Below are positions 35,361 to 43,216 of a stretch of 64,000 nucleotides of DNA, piece by piece (the first letter of the stretch is position 1; every line of letters begins with the position of its first letter). A program made the translations under genes and the position numbers. The stretch is taken from the NCBI RefSeq assembly GCF_021442385.1, contig NZ_MUZA01000004.1:111902-175901 (forward strand), given 5' to 3'. The notes beneath the pieces are model-generated. The model made no database searches, was not told the DNA's origin, and saw only the letters and a program-made list of their open reading frames with translations. This DNA comes from Micromonospora sp. MH99 (lineage in GTDB: Bacteria; Actinomycetota; Actinomycetes; Mycobacteriales; Micromonosporaceae).

Positions 35361-35476
35361 CCTTCGTCCGCACCTCGTGGAGTGGGTGGGGCCTGCCCGG
35401 TCAAGGTGGAGCACCCCACCGTCTGAACGACCTTGACCGGGCAGGCCCCACCCACTCGGCTCTGCCCGGACGAAGG
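35361..35476. repeat. Large imperfect palindrome (potential cruciform)
   Basis: Perfect 28-bp inverted arms lie at 35380-35407 and 35430-35457 around a 22-nt loop, and outer 10-bp arms CCTTCGTCCG (35361-35370) and CGGACGAAGG (35467-35476) are also complementary. No T-run follows. The region between the small membrane gene (35066) and the channel-like gene (35642) holds no convincing coding sequence; this structure is its main feature. Possible roles are a transfer-associated site, a strong terminator, or the remains of a small inverted repeat element. Confidence 0.75.
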
Positions 35477-35641
35477 GTGTCGTGATGGCGCCAACCATCC
35501 CAGAGCGCCTGAGGACCCCGCCGGAGGCCCTGCGCATTCGAGCCGGGAGTACGCAGGCCGCGCCCTGTGTGTCGCAGCCCGATCCTGTGTGCCCTGGTAC
35601 TAGAATCCATCGATCCACTCGCCAACAGCTTAGGTACTCGA

Positions 35642-36952
35642 ATGACAATCCTCTCGATCTGGGAAAAAGTGGATACCAGCGTGATGGATCCACCTATTCA
35701 GGCCGCGAAGAGGGATCCGGAAGATCCTAATAAACCAAAGGTCAATTGGCGTAGGCGTTTTCGAATCGCGAACATCGCTGCTTCTGCGGCCTGGCTGCTC
35801 GCCGTCACGAAGCTTGCACTCGTCGATGTTGACAGGATGGTGCTTGAGCGGGTGGCACCATCGCTTACATTTCTTGTGGATTATCGATTCTTTGTAATTC
35901 TCGCCCTGCTAGCGACATTTATTTTAGTCGCAAAGAAGGCGTTTCTGTGGCTGGCCTACATCGCCTTCTTCCCACTCGTTGTATTCTTTTGGCACATACC
36001 CCGCCTGCTCTACATGAGGAAGAGTTGGACTCTCGCGCTTGCTGTAGTGAGTATTGGATTCAGGCTTTTCCGCAAGTTCAAGCGCAACTTTGCGATTCGC
36101 GTTGCTGAATCGATCCTCGCGCTCATCATCCTGGTATCAAATAATACTCCGTTGCTATGCGGGGCGGCGGGACTGCTGGTCGGATCCCTGGTCTACCACT
36201 ATCTTGTGGCGCTCAAAGGGAGCTTTACGCCATCGATATTCTTGCGGAGTCAGAAGGAATTCATTAGCAAGCAATTTACCTCGGAACGTCTATGGACTAC
36301 AGTGGGGATTGACCCTCAGCTCAAAAGCGCCGAAGTCGTAAAGTTCAATAAAGCGCAGCTTGAGAAGTTTGGTCTCTCGATCTCCTCGGGCCTACTGCTG
36401 GTAAAGCTCGTAGACTTCTACGTCGTCTTGCTCGATCGCTACCGGAGGACAAGTGCCGAACTTGCAATGGCAGTAATGTCGTTCGTTTGGCTTTTCCTGC
36501 AGTCCGCAGGAATTCTGACGCTGGCGAATTACGCTCTATGGAAAGCCCTTCCTCAGCAATTCACCGTTGCGGGCGACCCGTTCCTTTTGCACTTTGCGTA
36601 CATGTCTTTGTTGTCGCTTTACGGCAATAGCATTTCGGGTATATCCCCCTCCGGCACCTGGGCGGTATTGCTCAGCACGTTCGCCGCTTTCTACGGTCCG
36701 CTTTTGCTGGTTGCGCTTCTCCTGCAAGTGATATTTGGATACAAGCACTCGAAGAACGAGGCGGTATTTAAGGAGACGGCCGCAGAGATGCGCGAGCGGA
36801 AGCGCGATATCGAGAGCCGCTTAGAATCTGACTATGAAGTTTCCCTAGAGGAGGCTCTGCAAAGGCTCGTCGATGCCCGGCTCGGGGCGGGACCGTTTAT
36901 CGCGTACTTGGCGAGGCGAGTGCCAGCACCCTCAGACCCCGGCTCTACCTGA
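35642..36952 (+). CDS. Polytopic membrane protein, possibly ion-channel-like, foreign base composition
   Basis: 436-aa protein from ATG 35642 (an upstream in-frame ATG 35567 lacks support). It is markedly richer in A/T and uses AT-ending codons (ATT, AAA, GAA) far more than neighbouring genes, indicating recent transfer. At least six hydrophobic segments are visible, for example FFVILALLATFILVAKKAFL, FLWLAYIAFFPLVVFFW and GPLLLVALLLQVIFGY. The last pair encloses LLSLYGNSISGISPSGTWAVLL, which aligns loosely with the pore region of two-TM potassium channels, but TVGYGD is not conserved. A cytosolic charged tail follows (ETAAEMRERKRDIESRLE, coiled-coil-like). Function unknown. Confidence 0.65.
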   Translation: MTILSIWEKVDTSVMDPPIQAAKRDPEDPNKPKVNWRRRFRIANIAASAAWLLAVTKLALVDVDRMVLERVAPSLTFLVDYRFFVILALLATFILVAKKAFLWLAYIAFFPLVVFFWHIPRLLYMRKSWTLALAVVSIGFRLFRKFKRNFAIRVAESILALIILVSNNTPLLCGAAGLLVGSLVYHYLVALKGSFTPSIFLRSQKEFISKQFTSERLWTTVGIDPQLKSAEVVKFNKAQLEKFGLSISSGLLLVKLVDFYVVLLDRYRRTSAELAMAVMSFVWLFLQSAGILTLANYALWKALPQQFTVAGDPFLLHFAYMSLLSLYGNSISGISPSGTWAVLLSTFAAFYGPLLLVALLLQVIFGYKHSKNEAVFKETAAEMRERKRDIESRLESDYEVSLEEALQRLVDARLGAGPFIAYLARRVPAPSDPGST

Positions 36953-36965
36953 CCCTTTCAGCAGT

Positions 36966-37001
36966 AGCCCCGGAACCGCTAACCATCGGCGGCCCGGGGC
37001 T
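36966..37001. terminator. Terminator after the channel-like gene
   Basis: AGCCCCGG at 36966-36973 pairs with CCGGGGCT at 36994-37001, followed by TCTCC. It begins 14 bp after the stop codon at 36952. Confidence 0.6.
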
Positions 37002-37156
37002 TCTCCGTGTTCGCGCTGCCGGCGGGCTGTAACCGCCGCGCTGGCGGCCGAAGGCCAGAGGCGCGGCGGCGGGCCGTAAGGCTTGGCCCAGGTTCGGCAG
37101 CGCGAGCGGCCTGCGAAGCGGGCCGCCTTGATCTCGTACAGAAACTCCTCACACGC

Positions 37157-37171
37157 CTACTAGCCTCGGCC
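37157..37171. repeat. Left 15-bp target-site duplication of the IS481-family element
   Basis: CTACTAGCCTCGGCC is repeated exactly at 39662-39676, directly outside the two ends of the insertion sequence. It contains the CTAG core preferred by many IS481 elements. Confidence 0.85.
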
Positions 37172-37244
37172 GTGTCCGGTCTCGGGACCTGCGTGACACA
37201 TCGGTATCAGGACCTGCGTGACACTCCGCCGAGTGTTGGTGGAG

Positions 37245-39056
37245 ATGAGCGTGATGGAACAGCGATACCGAGCCGTCCAGGACGTGCTTGCAGGATCCAC
37301 GGTCACGGACGTCGCCGAACGATTCGGAGTTTCCCGCCAAGCGGTGCACCGCTGGCTGGCCTGGTATCAGGACGAGGGCCTGGAAGGGCTTGCCGACCGA
37401 TCCAGCCGACCGCGCTCCTCGCCCGGGCAGACGCCACCGGAGGTGGAGGCGCTGATCTGTGAGCTGCGCCGGAACCATCCCCGTTGGGGTGCCCGTCGCC
37501 TCGTCTATGAGCTCGGCCGGCGCGACTGTCCCGGGCCGATCCCGTCACGGATCACGGTGCATCGGGTGCTGATCCGACACGGTCTGGTCGACCCGACACC
37601 CCGCCGCCGACGGCGGGAGGACTACCGGCGATGGGAACGGGGCAAGCCGATGGAACTGTGGCAGCTGGACATCGTTGGCGGCATCCAGCTGGCTGACGGT
37701 GGTGAGGCGAAGGTCGTCACCGGCGTCGACGATCACTCCCGGTTCTGCGTCATCGCCGCCGTCGTCCGTCGGGCCACCGGCCGGGCCGTCTGCCTCGCCT
37801 TCGCCGAAGCCCTGCCACGGTTCGGGATTCCGGAGGAGGTCCTGACCGACAACGGCAAGCAGTTCACCGCCCGGTTCGGTCGTGGCGGCGGGGAGGTGAT
37901 GTTCGACCGGATCTGCCGGGAGAACGGCATCACACACCGGCTGACCAAGCCTCGTTCACCCACCACCACGGGCAAGGTCGAACGGTTCCACCAGACTCTG
38001 CAACGCGAACTCCTGGACGACGTCGAGGTCTGGTCTAGCCCGGAGGAGGCCCAGGCCGCCATCGACGTGTTCCGGCACGAATACAACACCGAACGGCCGC
38101 ACCAGTCTCTGGGCATGGCCTTCCCATCGGACCGTTTCACGACCTCTCCTGCGGACGAGCAGCTGCCGCTGCGGCTTCCACCGATGCTGACCACCACCAT
38201 CCCCGCTCCCCGAAAGCCGCCGCTTGTGCCGCCGTCGGCGCATGCGTCATCCGCCGACTCGGCGTCCGTCGCCGCCGCGTCGCCAAGCGGCGATGGCGGC
38301 CTGGCCGTGGAGGTCACCCGTCTCGTTCCCGCCTCGGGCAACCTCACCGTCTGCGGGCAACAGTTCTGGCTCAGCCCCACCCGAGCCGGACTACCGGTCA
38401 CCCTGTGGGCCGACACCGCCGTCGTTCACCTGCTCCTCGACGGCGTCCGACTCAAGACCGTCCCGTCCCGGCTCACCCCCACCCACCTGCGCCAGCTCCT
38501 CGCCGACGACGGCCACCCAGCCGGGCCACCACCGATCACCACCGGGCCCGTCCAGGCCGGCGCCCCGATCGAGATCGAACGGCTCGTCAACGCCACCGGC
38601 CTGATCAGCCTCGCCGGCCGACAACACCCCGTCGGCTACCACTTCGCCGGCAGACGCCTCACCGTCCGACTCGACCGCGGCCTCATGCAGATCACCGCCG
38701 ACGGCGTCCTGCTGCGCAGCCTGCCCAACCCCCTGACGCCAGCCGAGATCGCCGGCATCCGCGACGCCCGCCCCGCCGGACCACCACCCACCCCAGCGTC
38801 CGAACCTGTGCGAGTGGAACGCCGCGTCAGCTGCCGAGGAGCCCTCGTGATCGCCGGCCAACGCATCCACGTCGGCAACGCCCACGCCGGAGCAACCCTC
38901 ACCGTCGAAGCCGCCGACACCACCTTCCGCGTCCACGACGGCGACCAACTCCTGCTCGAAGTGCCCCGCACCACCACCAAGGCCATCGCCAGGTTCAAGG
39001 TCCGCAAGCCGGAACCTCCACGGCGTGGAAGCGCCGACCGGACCACAGGAACCTGA
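37245..39056 (+). CDS. IS481 family transposase with three-repeat C-terminal extension
   Basis: About 603 aa, roughly 250 longer than common IS481 transposases. The N-terminal HTH is VTDVAERFGVSRQAVHRWL, with a second at ICELRRNHPRWGARRL. The integrase-core DDE residues fit LWQLDIVGG (D), EVLTDNGKQF (D) and TTTGKVERFHQTLQ (E), ending with EYNTERPHQSLG. After residue 330 three homologous repeats follow, each starting V/I-(T/E)-R-(L/R)-V and containing an AG-x-x(L/V)TV strand and a DG-x-x-L turn. The start is uncertain among 37218, 37245 and 37254; the GTG at 37218 lies inside the terminal repeat. A repeat unit could bind DNA or protein. Confidence 0.88.
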   Translation: MSVMEQRYRAVQDVLAGSTVTDVAERFGVSRQAVHRWLAWYQDEGLEGLADRSSRPRSSPGQTPPEVEALICELRRNHPRWGARRLVYELGRRDCPGPIPSRITVHRVLIRHGLVDPTPRRRRREDYRRWERGKPMELWQLDIVGGIQLADGGEAKVVTGVDDHSRFCVIAAVVRRATGRAVCLAFAEALPRFGIPEEVLTDNGKQFTARFGRGGGEVMFDRICRENGITHRLTKPRSPTTTGKVERFHQTLQRELLDDVEVWSSPEEAQAAIDVFRHEYNTERPHQSLGMAFPSDRFTTSPADEQLPLRLPPMLTTTIPAPRKPPLVPPSAHASSADSASVAAASPSGDGGLAVEVTRLVPASGNLTVCGQQFWLSPTRAGLPVTLWADTAVVHLLLDGVRLKTVPSRLTPTHLRQLLADDGHPAGPPPITTGPVQAGAPIEIERLVNATGLISLAGRQHPVGYHFAGRRLTVRLDRGLMQITADGVLLRSLPNPLTPAEIAGIRDARPAGPPPTPASEPVRVERRVSCRGALVIAGQRIHVGNAHAGATLTVEAADTTFRVHDGDQLLLEVPRTTTKAIARFKVRKPEPPRRGSADRTTGT

Positions 39057-39129
39057 TTCGCAGGACCCGCCGTGTCAGAGGCGGTGAGTAGCTTCTATGC
39101 ACACGGACCAACGCCGAGGAAGGCCGCAG

Positions 39130-39546
39130 ATGGAACTACCGCTCAGGCGAGTCGAGCGCACCGAGACGCCGGTCATGTTCGTCGCTGCCAAAGACGGATC
39201 AGACGAGATCGGGCCAGCCTGGGACCACCTGGAGACCCTGCTCGGGTCGCTGCGCGGGCGCAAATTCCTCGGCGTGTTCGACGACTCCGGCATCTACCGC
39301 TGCTGCGTCCAGATCCGAGATGGCGACGACCCTAACCAACTCGGCCTGCAATCAGGCGTCGTGCCAGGAGGCCAATACCTGAGCGCAACCGTGCGTGGTC
39401 CCCAACCCGCCGCCTACGCCCTGCTCACCCCGACCTTCGAACAGCTGCGGCGCTCCGGAGACCGAGACGACACTCGCCCCAGCATCGAGTACTACCGCCG
39501 CCACGACCGGATCGACCTGCTCATGCCGATACGAGGCAGAGCCTGA
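39130..39546 (+). CDS. GyrI-like small-molecule-binding domain protein, IS passenger
   Basis: 138-aa soluble protein. FVAAKDGSDEIGPAWDHLETLLGSLRGRKFLGVF, YRCCVQIRDGDD, SGVVPGGQYLSATVRGPQPA and PSIEYYRRHDRIDLLMPI match the two-repeat GyrI/SOUL-like fold that binds hydrophobic cations in AraC/MerR regulators and as stand-alone proteins (quoted in parts; the motif order is complete). It lies between the transposase and the right terminal repeat, so it travels with the IS. ATG 39130 is chosen over 39097 because the fold begins just after it. Confidence 0.75.
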   Translation: MELPLRRVERTETPVMFVAAKDGSDEIGPAWDHLETLLGSLRGRKFLGVFDDSGIYRCCVQIRDGDDPNQLGLQSGVVPGGQYLSATVRGPQPAAYALLTPTFEQLRRSGDRDDTRPSIEYYRRHDRIDLLMPIRGRA

Positions 39547-39661
39547 ACCGACCGACCGCCACAGCCGACCCCCTTGACCACGGCCCAACTAATGATCGTC
39601 TAGCCGGACGTGTCACCCACGTCCCGAGACTGATCTGTCACGCAAGTCCTGAGACCCGACA

Positions 39662-39676
39662 CTACTAGCCTCGGCC
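39662..39676. repeat. Right 15-bp target-site duplication of the IS481-family element
   Basis: Exact copy of 37157-37171, immediately after the right terminal repeat. Confidence 0.85.
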
Positions 39677-39708
39677 CGTCAGATCTATGGCAAGAGAGAG
39701 TAGCCCTT

Positions 39709-40416
39709 GTGGCCTACCCTGGCTCGGTGCTCGCGACCGAGGCCCCGAAGATCACCGATTGGATGCAGGCTTGGGGAAGTATCGCCGGCCTAGTCATGTC
39801 GACAGTGGCCGTCCTCTTCACTGGCCTCCTGCTCCGCCACGAAATCCGCATCCGGAGGGAAGAGAAGGAAAGTACCGACTCTGGCCAGGCTCAACTGATC
39901 GTTGTCGGCGTCGAGCACTACAGCGGCAATGAGGAGGACGGGTGGACGGGCGTCCTCTGGTTCGTCCGAAACGAGAGCCCTGCGCCAATTTCCAACTTGA
40001 TCGTTTGTCCGCAGCTTTCGGATGACCTGGACCACGAGTTGTTTGCCGGTCGGAGCGTCCTACACCGTTCCACTGAAATCGTTACTGCCGATTCGCGAGT
40101 CCAAGGCCAGTGGGTGTTTGACGATCCTAAGCCGTTTGAGGCGTGGAAAACCCGTGATCCACGACCCTTTGTGCTCGAAATCCTGTTCAGAGACGCCGCT
40201 GGCGTTACTTGGCACCGCAGGGGAAGCGATCAGCCCACCCGAAGCGCGGTTTTGCCTCAAGGTAGTTCACTGATGCAGTTGGCCGCCGAAGCATATGGGG
40301 TCCCCTATTGGATACGTCATCCAAGCCGTTGGGTCCGCCGTCATGCTGCCGTAAGGCGACGTCGGCTTGTCAAACACCTTCAGACGAAGATTGATAGGAG
40401 GTGGTGGTCCGAATAG
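39709..40416 (+). CDS. Single-pass membrane-anchored hypothetical protein
   Basis: 235 aa. One transmembrane helix near the N-terminus (WGSIAGLVMSTVAVLFTGLLL), followed by a basic stretch RHEIRIRREEKE and a soluble beta-rich domain with LWFVRNESPAPISNLIV and GQWVFDDPKPFEAW, then an Arg-rich C-terminus (RWVRRHAAVRRRRLVKHLQ). GTG 39709 start. Domains of this build recur in actinomycete mobile regions without known function. The IS481 element ends 48 bp upstream and may have cut its promoter. The 40417-40632 gap after it shows no gene. Confidence 0.6.
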   Translation: MAYPGSVLATEAPKITDWMQAWGSIAGLVMSTVAVLFTGLLLRHEIRIRREEKESTDSGQAQLIVVGVEHYSGNEEDGWTGVLWFVRNESPAPISNLIVCPQLSDDLDHELFAGRSVLHRSTEIVTADSRVQGQWVFDDPKPFEAWKTRDPRPFVLEILFRDAAGVTWHRRGSDQPTRSAVLPQGSSLMQLAAEAYGVPYWIRHPSRWVRRHAAVRRRRLVKHLQTKIDRRWWSE

Positions 40417-40632
40417 GACTCGCACTGACTCAACCAGGACTTGGCGCCGGCGGCTTAGCTCGCAGCTGCTGCCCGCACGTCCTGGGGTGCGGAGCCCCGA
40501 CTTGCCTTGGACCATCCTGGCACCAACATCGCCCCTGAGACTTCCACGCAGTGACCACTAGACCCCTCGGGGCTGCCCCGACGCCACCTCGGCGGGGGTG
40601 GCAAAGTCGACCCGACTTGGCATAATGCAGGC

Positions 40633-41190
40633 GTGACGACACCTGACCCAAGCGCTGAGTGGTGGACGACTTCTGACGTTGCCGCCTATCTCGGCGTCCA
40701 GATCGGAACGGTCAGCTCTTACCGGAATCGCAATCAGATGCCCGAGCCTGACCGAACTCTTGGACGCACTCACCTTTGGCGGCCGGAGACCATCACCACG
40801 TGGAACGAAGGACGACCAAGGCTCGGGATTGGCGGGAGAACTGCCGAAGCCAACCCGAGTGGCACGTTCTTGCAGGTGTCTACGGCGTTAGAATCCCGTG
40901 AAGCCGCCGAGAAGCTGGCTCGCGAGATTGTCGAGGCGAAGCTGTCAGCGGGAGCCCAGATCATCGGACCCGTGACATCGGCCTTCTGGCACCTAGGCGA
41001 ATTCGGTACCGGCGAAGAATGGCAACTCCTACTCAAGACTCATTCTGACCGGTTCGAAGATCTTCAGGCGTATCTCACGGAGCATCACCCCTGGAACAAT
41101 CCAGAGATTGTTGCAGTTCCGATCGTCGCGGGATCTGACTCCTATTTGTCGTGGGTACGGAAGACAGTCGAGCCAGGCAAGGAAAGCTAG
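40633..41190 (+). CDS. MerR-type HTH fused to a CutA1-like domain
   Basis: 185-aa fusion. Residues 8-60 form a winged HTH of the HTH_17/MerR type: WWTTSDVAAYLGVQIGTVSS, followed by RTHLWRPETITTWNEGRP. Residues 75-180 match CutA1: FLQVSTALESREAAEKLARE, LSAGAQIIGPVTSAFW, EWQLLLKTHSDRFEDLQAYL and NPEIVAVPIVAGSDSYLSW. CutA1 proteins are trimers linked to divalent-metal tolerance and signalling. The fusion suggests a trimeric DNA-binding sensor. It starts with GTG 40633 and converges on the XRE-TPR regulator with four bases between stops. Confidence 0.8.
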   Translation: MTTPDPSAEWWTTSDVAAYLGVQIGTVSSYRNRNQMPEPDRTLGRTHLWRPETITTWNEGRPRLGIGGRTAEANPSGTFLQVSTALESREAAEKLAREIVEAKLSAGAQIIGPVTSAFWHLGEFGTGEEWQLLLKTHSDRFEDLQAYLTEHHPWNNPEIVAVPIVAGSDSYLSWVRKTVEPGKES

Positions 41191-41194
41191 CGGA

Positions 41195-42505
41195 TCAGGA
41201 TCTAGCCTTCTCTAGCAAGTCAGCCACCATCGGCACGCTGTTGTGACTTGCGAGCTGCCGCAAGATGGGTTGCAACCTTTGACGTGGACGAACGGATGCA
41301 ACCCCTGTTGAGAGGCTGAGAACTCGGTCCGCGATCCCTGCTGCCGCCTCGATCTCGCCCGCCGTCAGGTACGCGTCTGCGAGCCAACAAGAATACAAGG
41401 CTTTGTCCCGAGCATGGGCGTCATCGAAGCCGCGGAGCGCATCCTCCAGGAGCGGAACGGCTCGCAGCGGCCGACGCAGCTCGGTCCAGCACCTGCCTGC
41501 CATGATCTGTAGTTCCTGCTCATCTACCCAGCTCGACCAGTCCGGCTGGGGCGTGCCTTGGTTGCTTGCCAGGGCAGCCTGGGCAGCGGTCAGCGCCTCG
41601 TCCGCTTCCCTGGCGTTCCCTGCCACCGCGTGTGCCCAGGCTCGCCGCTCATGCAACAACGCCCCGACGGTGGCCGGCACTCCCCCGTCGGCTGCCGCAC
41701 ATGAGGCTTCCGCGACCTCCACGGCTGCCTTCGGGTTGTTACCGATCGTCTGGTAGGCCAGGAAAGCTAGAGCGTTTCCAGCAAGAGCGGGATCCGATAT
41801 CCGCGTCGACACCTTGTGACTCTCCTTGTACAGGCGTTCGGCGGCATCGTGATCACCGGCATCAAAAGCCGCCCATCCAGCCTGCTGAGCCTGCTCCGCA
41901 AGAATCGCTAAGAGCTTGCTCTCGGTAGCCGCCGAATAGCTACTGCCACGCAAGATTGCCTTAGTTGCCTTGTACTCGGCGAGATAGATACCTGACGTAT
42001 CGCCGCCGCCCAGGACGTCGTCCAGGCGACGCAAACGAGCGGTTCGCCGTGCGAGCATCGCTGGCACATCGGAACCGATCCGGCCTCGTGGGACTTCCTC
42101 TAGCAATGACGGAATACCGAGAGCCGTTCCGGCACCAATAGCCGAAACACGCAGAAAGTCTCTTCTCTTCACGGCCTCATCTCCGCTCGACCTAACCGCC
42201 TCCAACGCGGAGGGCGCCTCCCAGCCTCGGGGAGATAGACCCAGCATATGGCCGGGAATCCGTAGTGCATCAGAAATAGCGGCGATTTTTTCGTATGTCG
42301 CTATACTCCCCTGCCCCCGGGCGAGAGTCCCGACTCGCTCGGGTTTTATTTCACAAGCCTCGGCGATCTTTGAATAGCTAATACCTGCCCATTTACGGGC
42401 AAGGACGAAGACTGCGCCAAAATCGTGGCGGGCAATTGCATCCTGCATATCCGCGCGTTGCAGCACGTGCGGGGGGATAGCAGTTGGTGAGACCTGAGGA
42501 TGCAT
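41195..42505 (-). CDS. XRE family regulator with TPR-like domain (AICE regulator)
   Basis: 436-aa protein from ATG 42505 (GGAGGG just upstream). An HTH lies at residues 22-85: FVLARKWAGISYSKIAEACE, VGTLARGQGSIATYEKIAAI. The C-terminal 280 residues are TPR-like helical repeats (GWAAFDAGDHDAAERLYKES, ALAGNALAFLAYQTIGNN, LYSCWLADAYLTAGEIEAAA). RRDFLRVSAIGAG between them looks like a twin-arginine signal but is internal, a frequent quirk of this regulator family. The gene is divergent from the Pra-like/transfer operon; the palindrome-rich promoter between them is the likely target. Such regulators may sense peptides via the TPR domain. Confidence 0.85.
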   Translation of the reverse strand: MHPQVSPTAIPPHVLQRADMQDAIARHDFGAVFVLARKWAGISYSKIAEACEIKPERVGTLARGQGSIATYEKIAAISDALRIPGHMLGLSPRGWEAPSALEAVRSSGDEAVKRRDFLRVSAIGAGTALGIPSLLEEVPRGRIGSDVPAMLARRTARLRRLDDVLGGGDTSGIYLAEYKATKAILRGSSYSAATESKLLAILAEQAQQAGWAAFDAGDHDAAERLYKESHKVSTRISDPALAGNALAFLAYQTIGNNPKAAVEVAEASCAAADGGVPATVGALLHERRAWAHAVAGNAREADEALTAAQAALASNQGTPQPDWSSWVDEQELQIMAGRCWTELRRPLRAVPLLEDALRGFDDAHARDKALYSCWLADAYLTAGEIEAAAGIADRVLSLSTGVASVRPRQRLQPILRQLASHNSVPMVADLLEKARS

Positions 42506-42664
42506 CAACCCTCCACGTCCTGACAGCTCATGCATTCGTACCACTCGCTCCCGACCCTACCCACCATGGGTACCCCCACGCGAGGCAAGAAACAGCCCCT
42601 CAGCCGGAGCCATGCTGATGCACATGGATCGATTGGGTCCGCTGAGGACCAGAAGGATCGATGC

Positions 42665-42720
42665 TTGACGTGTACTGACCCAGTCAGTACGTTGTAGTCA
42701 GTACCGAGTAGGTACTGAGT
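42665..42720 (+). promoter_or_regulatory. Promoter with two palindromic operators upstream of the AICE transfer operon
   Basis: TTGACG (42665-42670) and TACGTT (42688-42693) are spaced 17 bp. GTACTGAC-CCA-GTCAGTAC (42672-42690) fills the spacer, and TCAGTACC-GAGTA-GGTACTGA (42698-42718) lies just downstream. The shared half-site CAGTAC occurs four times, so a dimeric regulator, probably the divergent XRE protein, could block RNA polymerase here. AAGGAG precedes the ATG at 42764. Confidence 0.65.
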
Positions 42721-42763
42721 CTAGGTTCAGGGGCGTCTGCCCCCAGTCGAGAAGGAGTCAGTC

Positions 42764-43096
42764 ATGGGACGTCTGCTGCTGGACACCTCGAAGGTGTCGT
42801 ACGAGGTAGCGGTGAACCCGGTTCCGAAGCTGGACCAGACGGGTCAGCAGAAGTTCGACCGGGAGACGAAGCAGCCGATGTGGGCGGTGCAGCTCTACGC
42901 CCTGTCGGAGGGAAGCGCGGAGGTCATCAACGTGACGGTGGTCAGTTCGGTGATGCCGGCGGTGGCTGTTCGTCAGCCGGTGGTGCCGATGGACCTGGAG
43001 GCGCTGCCGTGGGTCAACGACCGGGACGGGAAGGTCCGCTCCGGTGTGGCGTTCCGGGCGTCGGCGCTGACCGCGATGGAGACCGCCGCCGTCTAG
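42764..43096 (+). CDS. Pra-like AICE protein (putative replication/excision activator)
   Basis: 110-aa beta-rich soluble protein. KLDQTGQQKFDRETKQPMWAVQL is a recurrent motif in AICE proteins at this position and resembles the Pra group (activator of rep-xis-int in pSAM2), although overall similarity is weak by eye. VMPAVAVRQPVVPMDLEALPW and SGVAFRASAL follow. First gene behind the operator-rich promoter. The role is inferred mainly from position; it could instead be a structural component of the transfer apparatus. Confidence 0.5.
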   Translation: MGRLLLDTSKVSYEVAVNPVPKLDQTGQQKFDRETKQPMWAVQLYALSEGSAEVINVTVVSSVMPAVAVRQPVVPMDLEALPWVNDRDGKVRSGVAFRASALTAMETAAV

Positions 43097-43136
43097 CGGC
43101 TGGTGTTCCTGTTCGGCTCCACAGAAGCGAAGAGGT

Positions 43137-43182
43137 GGACACGGGGTCGCCGTTGATTGGCGTCGTCTGCGACCCCGCGTCC
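43137..43182 (+). terminator. Hairpin between the Pra-like gene and the transfer operon
   Basis: GGACACGGGGTCGC (43137-43150) pairs with GCGACCCCGCGTCC (43169-43182) with one mismatch and an 18-nt loop. No T-run follows. It may be an attenuator or terminator that lowers read-through into the traB-like genes. Confidence 0.5.
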
Positions 43183-43216
43183 TGTCCAACAAGGTCCCTA
43201 CTAGGGAGGACTTGTC

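Larger units (their letters stand above)
37172..39661 (+). mobile_element. IS481-family insertion sequence with a passenger gene
   Basis: About 2.5 kb. The left end begins TGTCCGGTCTCGGGACCTGC and the right end, read inward, begins TGTCGGGTCTCAGGACTTGC; similarity extends about 52 bp. Each end holds two copies of a TCTCRGGACNTGCGTGACA-like unit, probably transposase binding sites. Fifteen-base direct repeats flank it. It encodes a full-length transposase and a second, GyrI-like gene. It has landed inside AICE cargo, separating the channel-like gene from the 39709 gene. Confidence 0.88.

Noticed and set aside
35175..35693. 172-codon minus-strand open frame in the AICE left arm
   Set aside because: It runs through the 116-bp palindrome and reads as a mirrored repeat (GWGLPGQG and DRAGPTHS); no start signal or family.
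41195..42505. Tat-exported lipoprotein based on RRDFLRVSAIGAG
   Set aside because: The motif is internal, after a DNA-binding domain; the protein is a cytosolic regulator.
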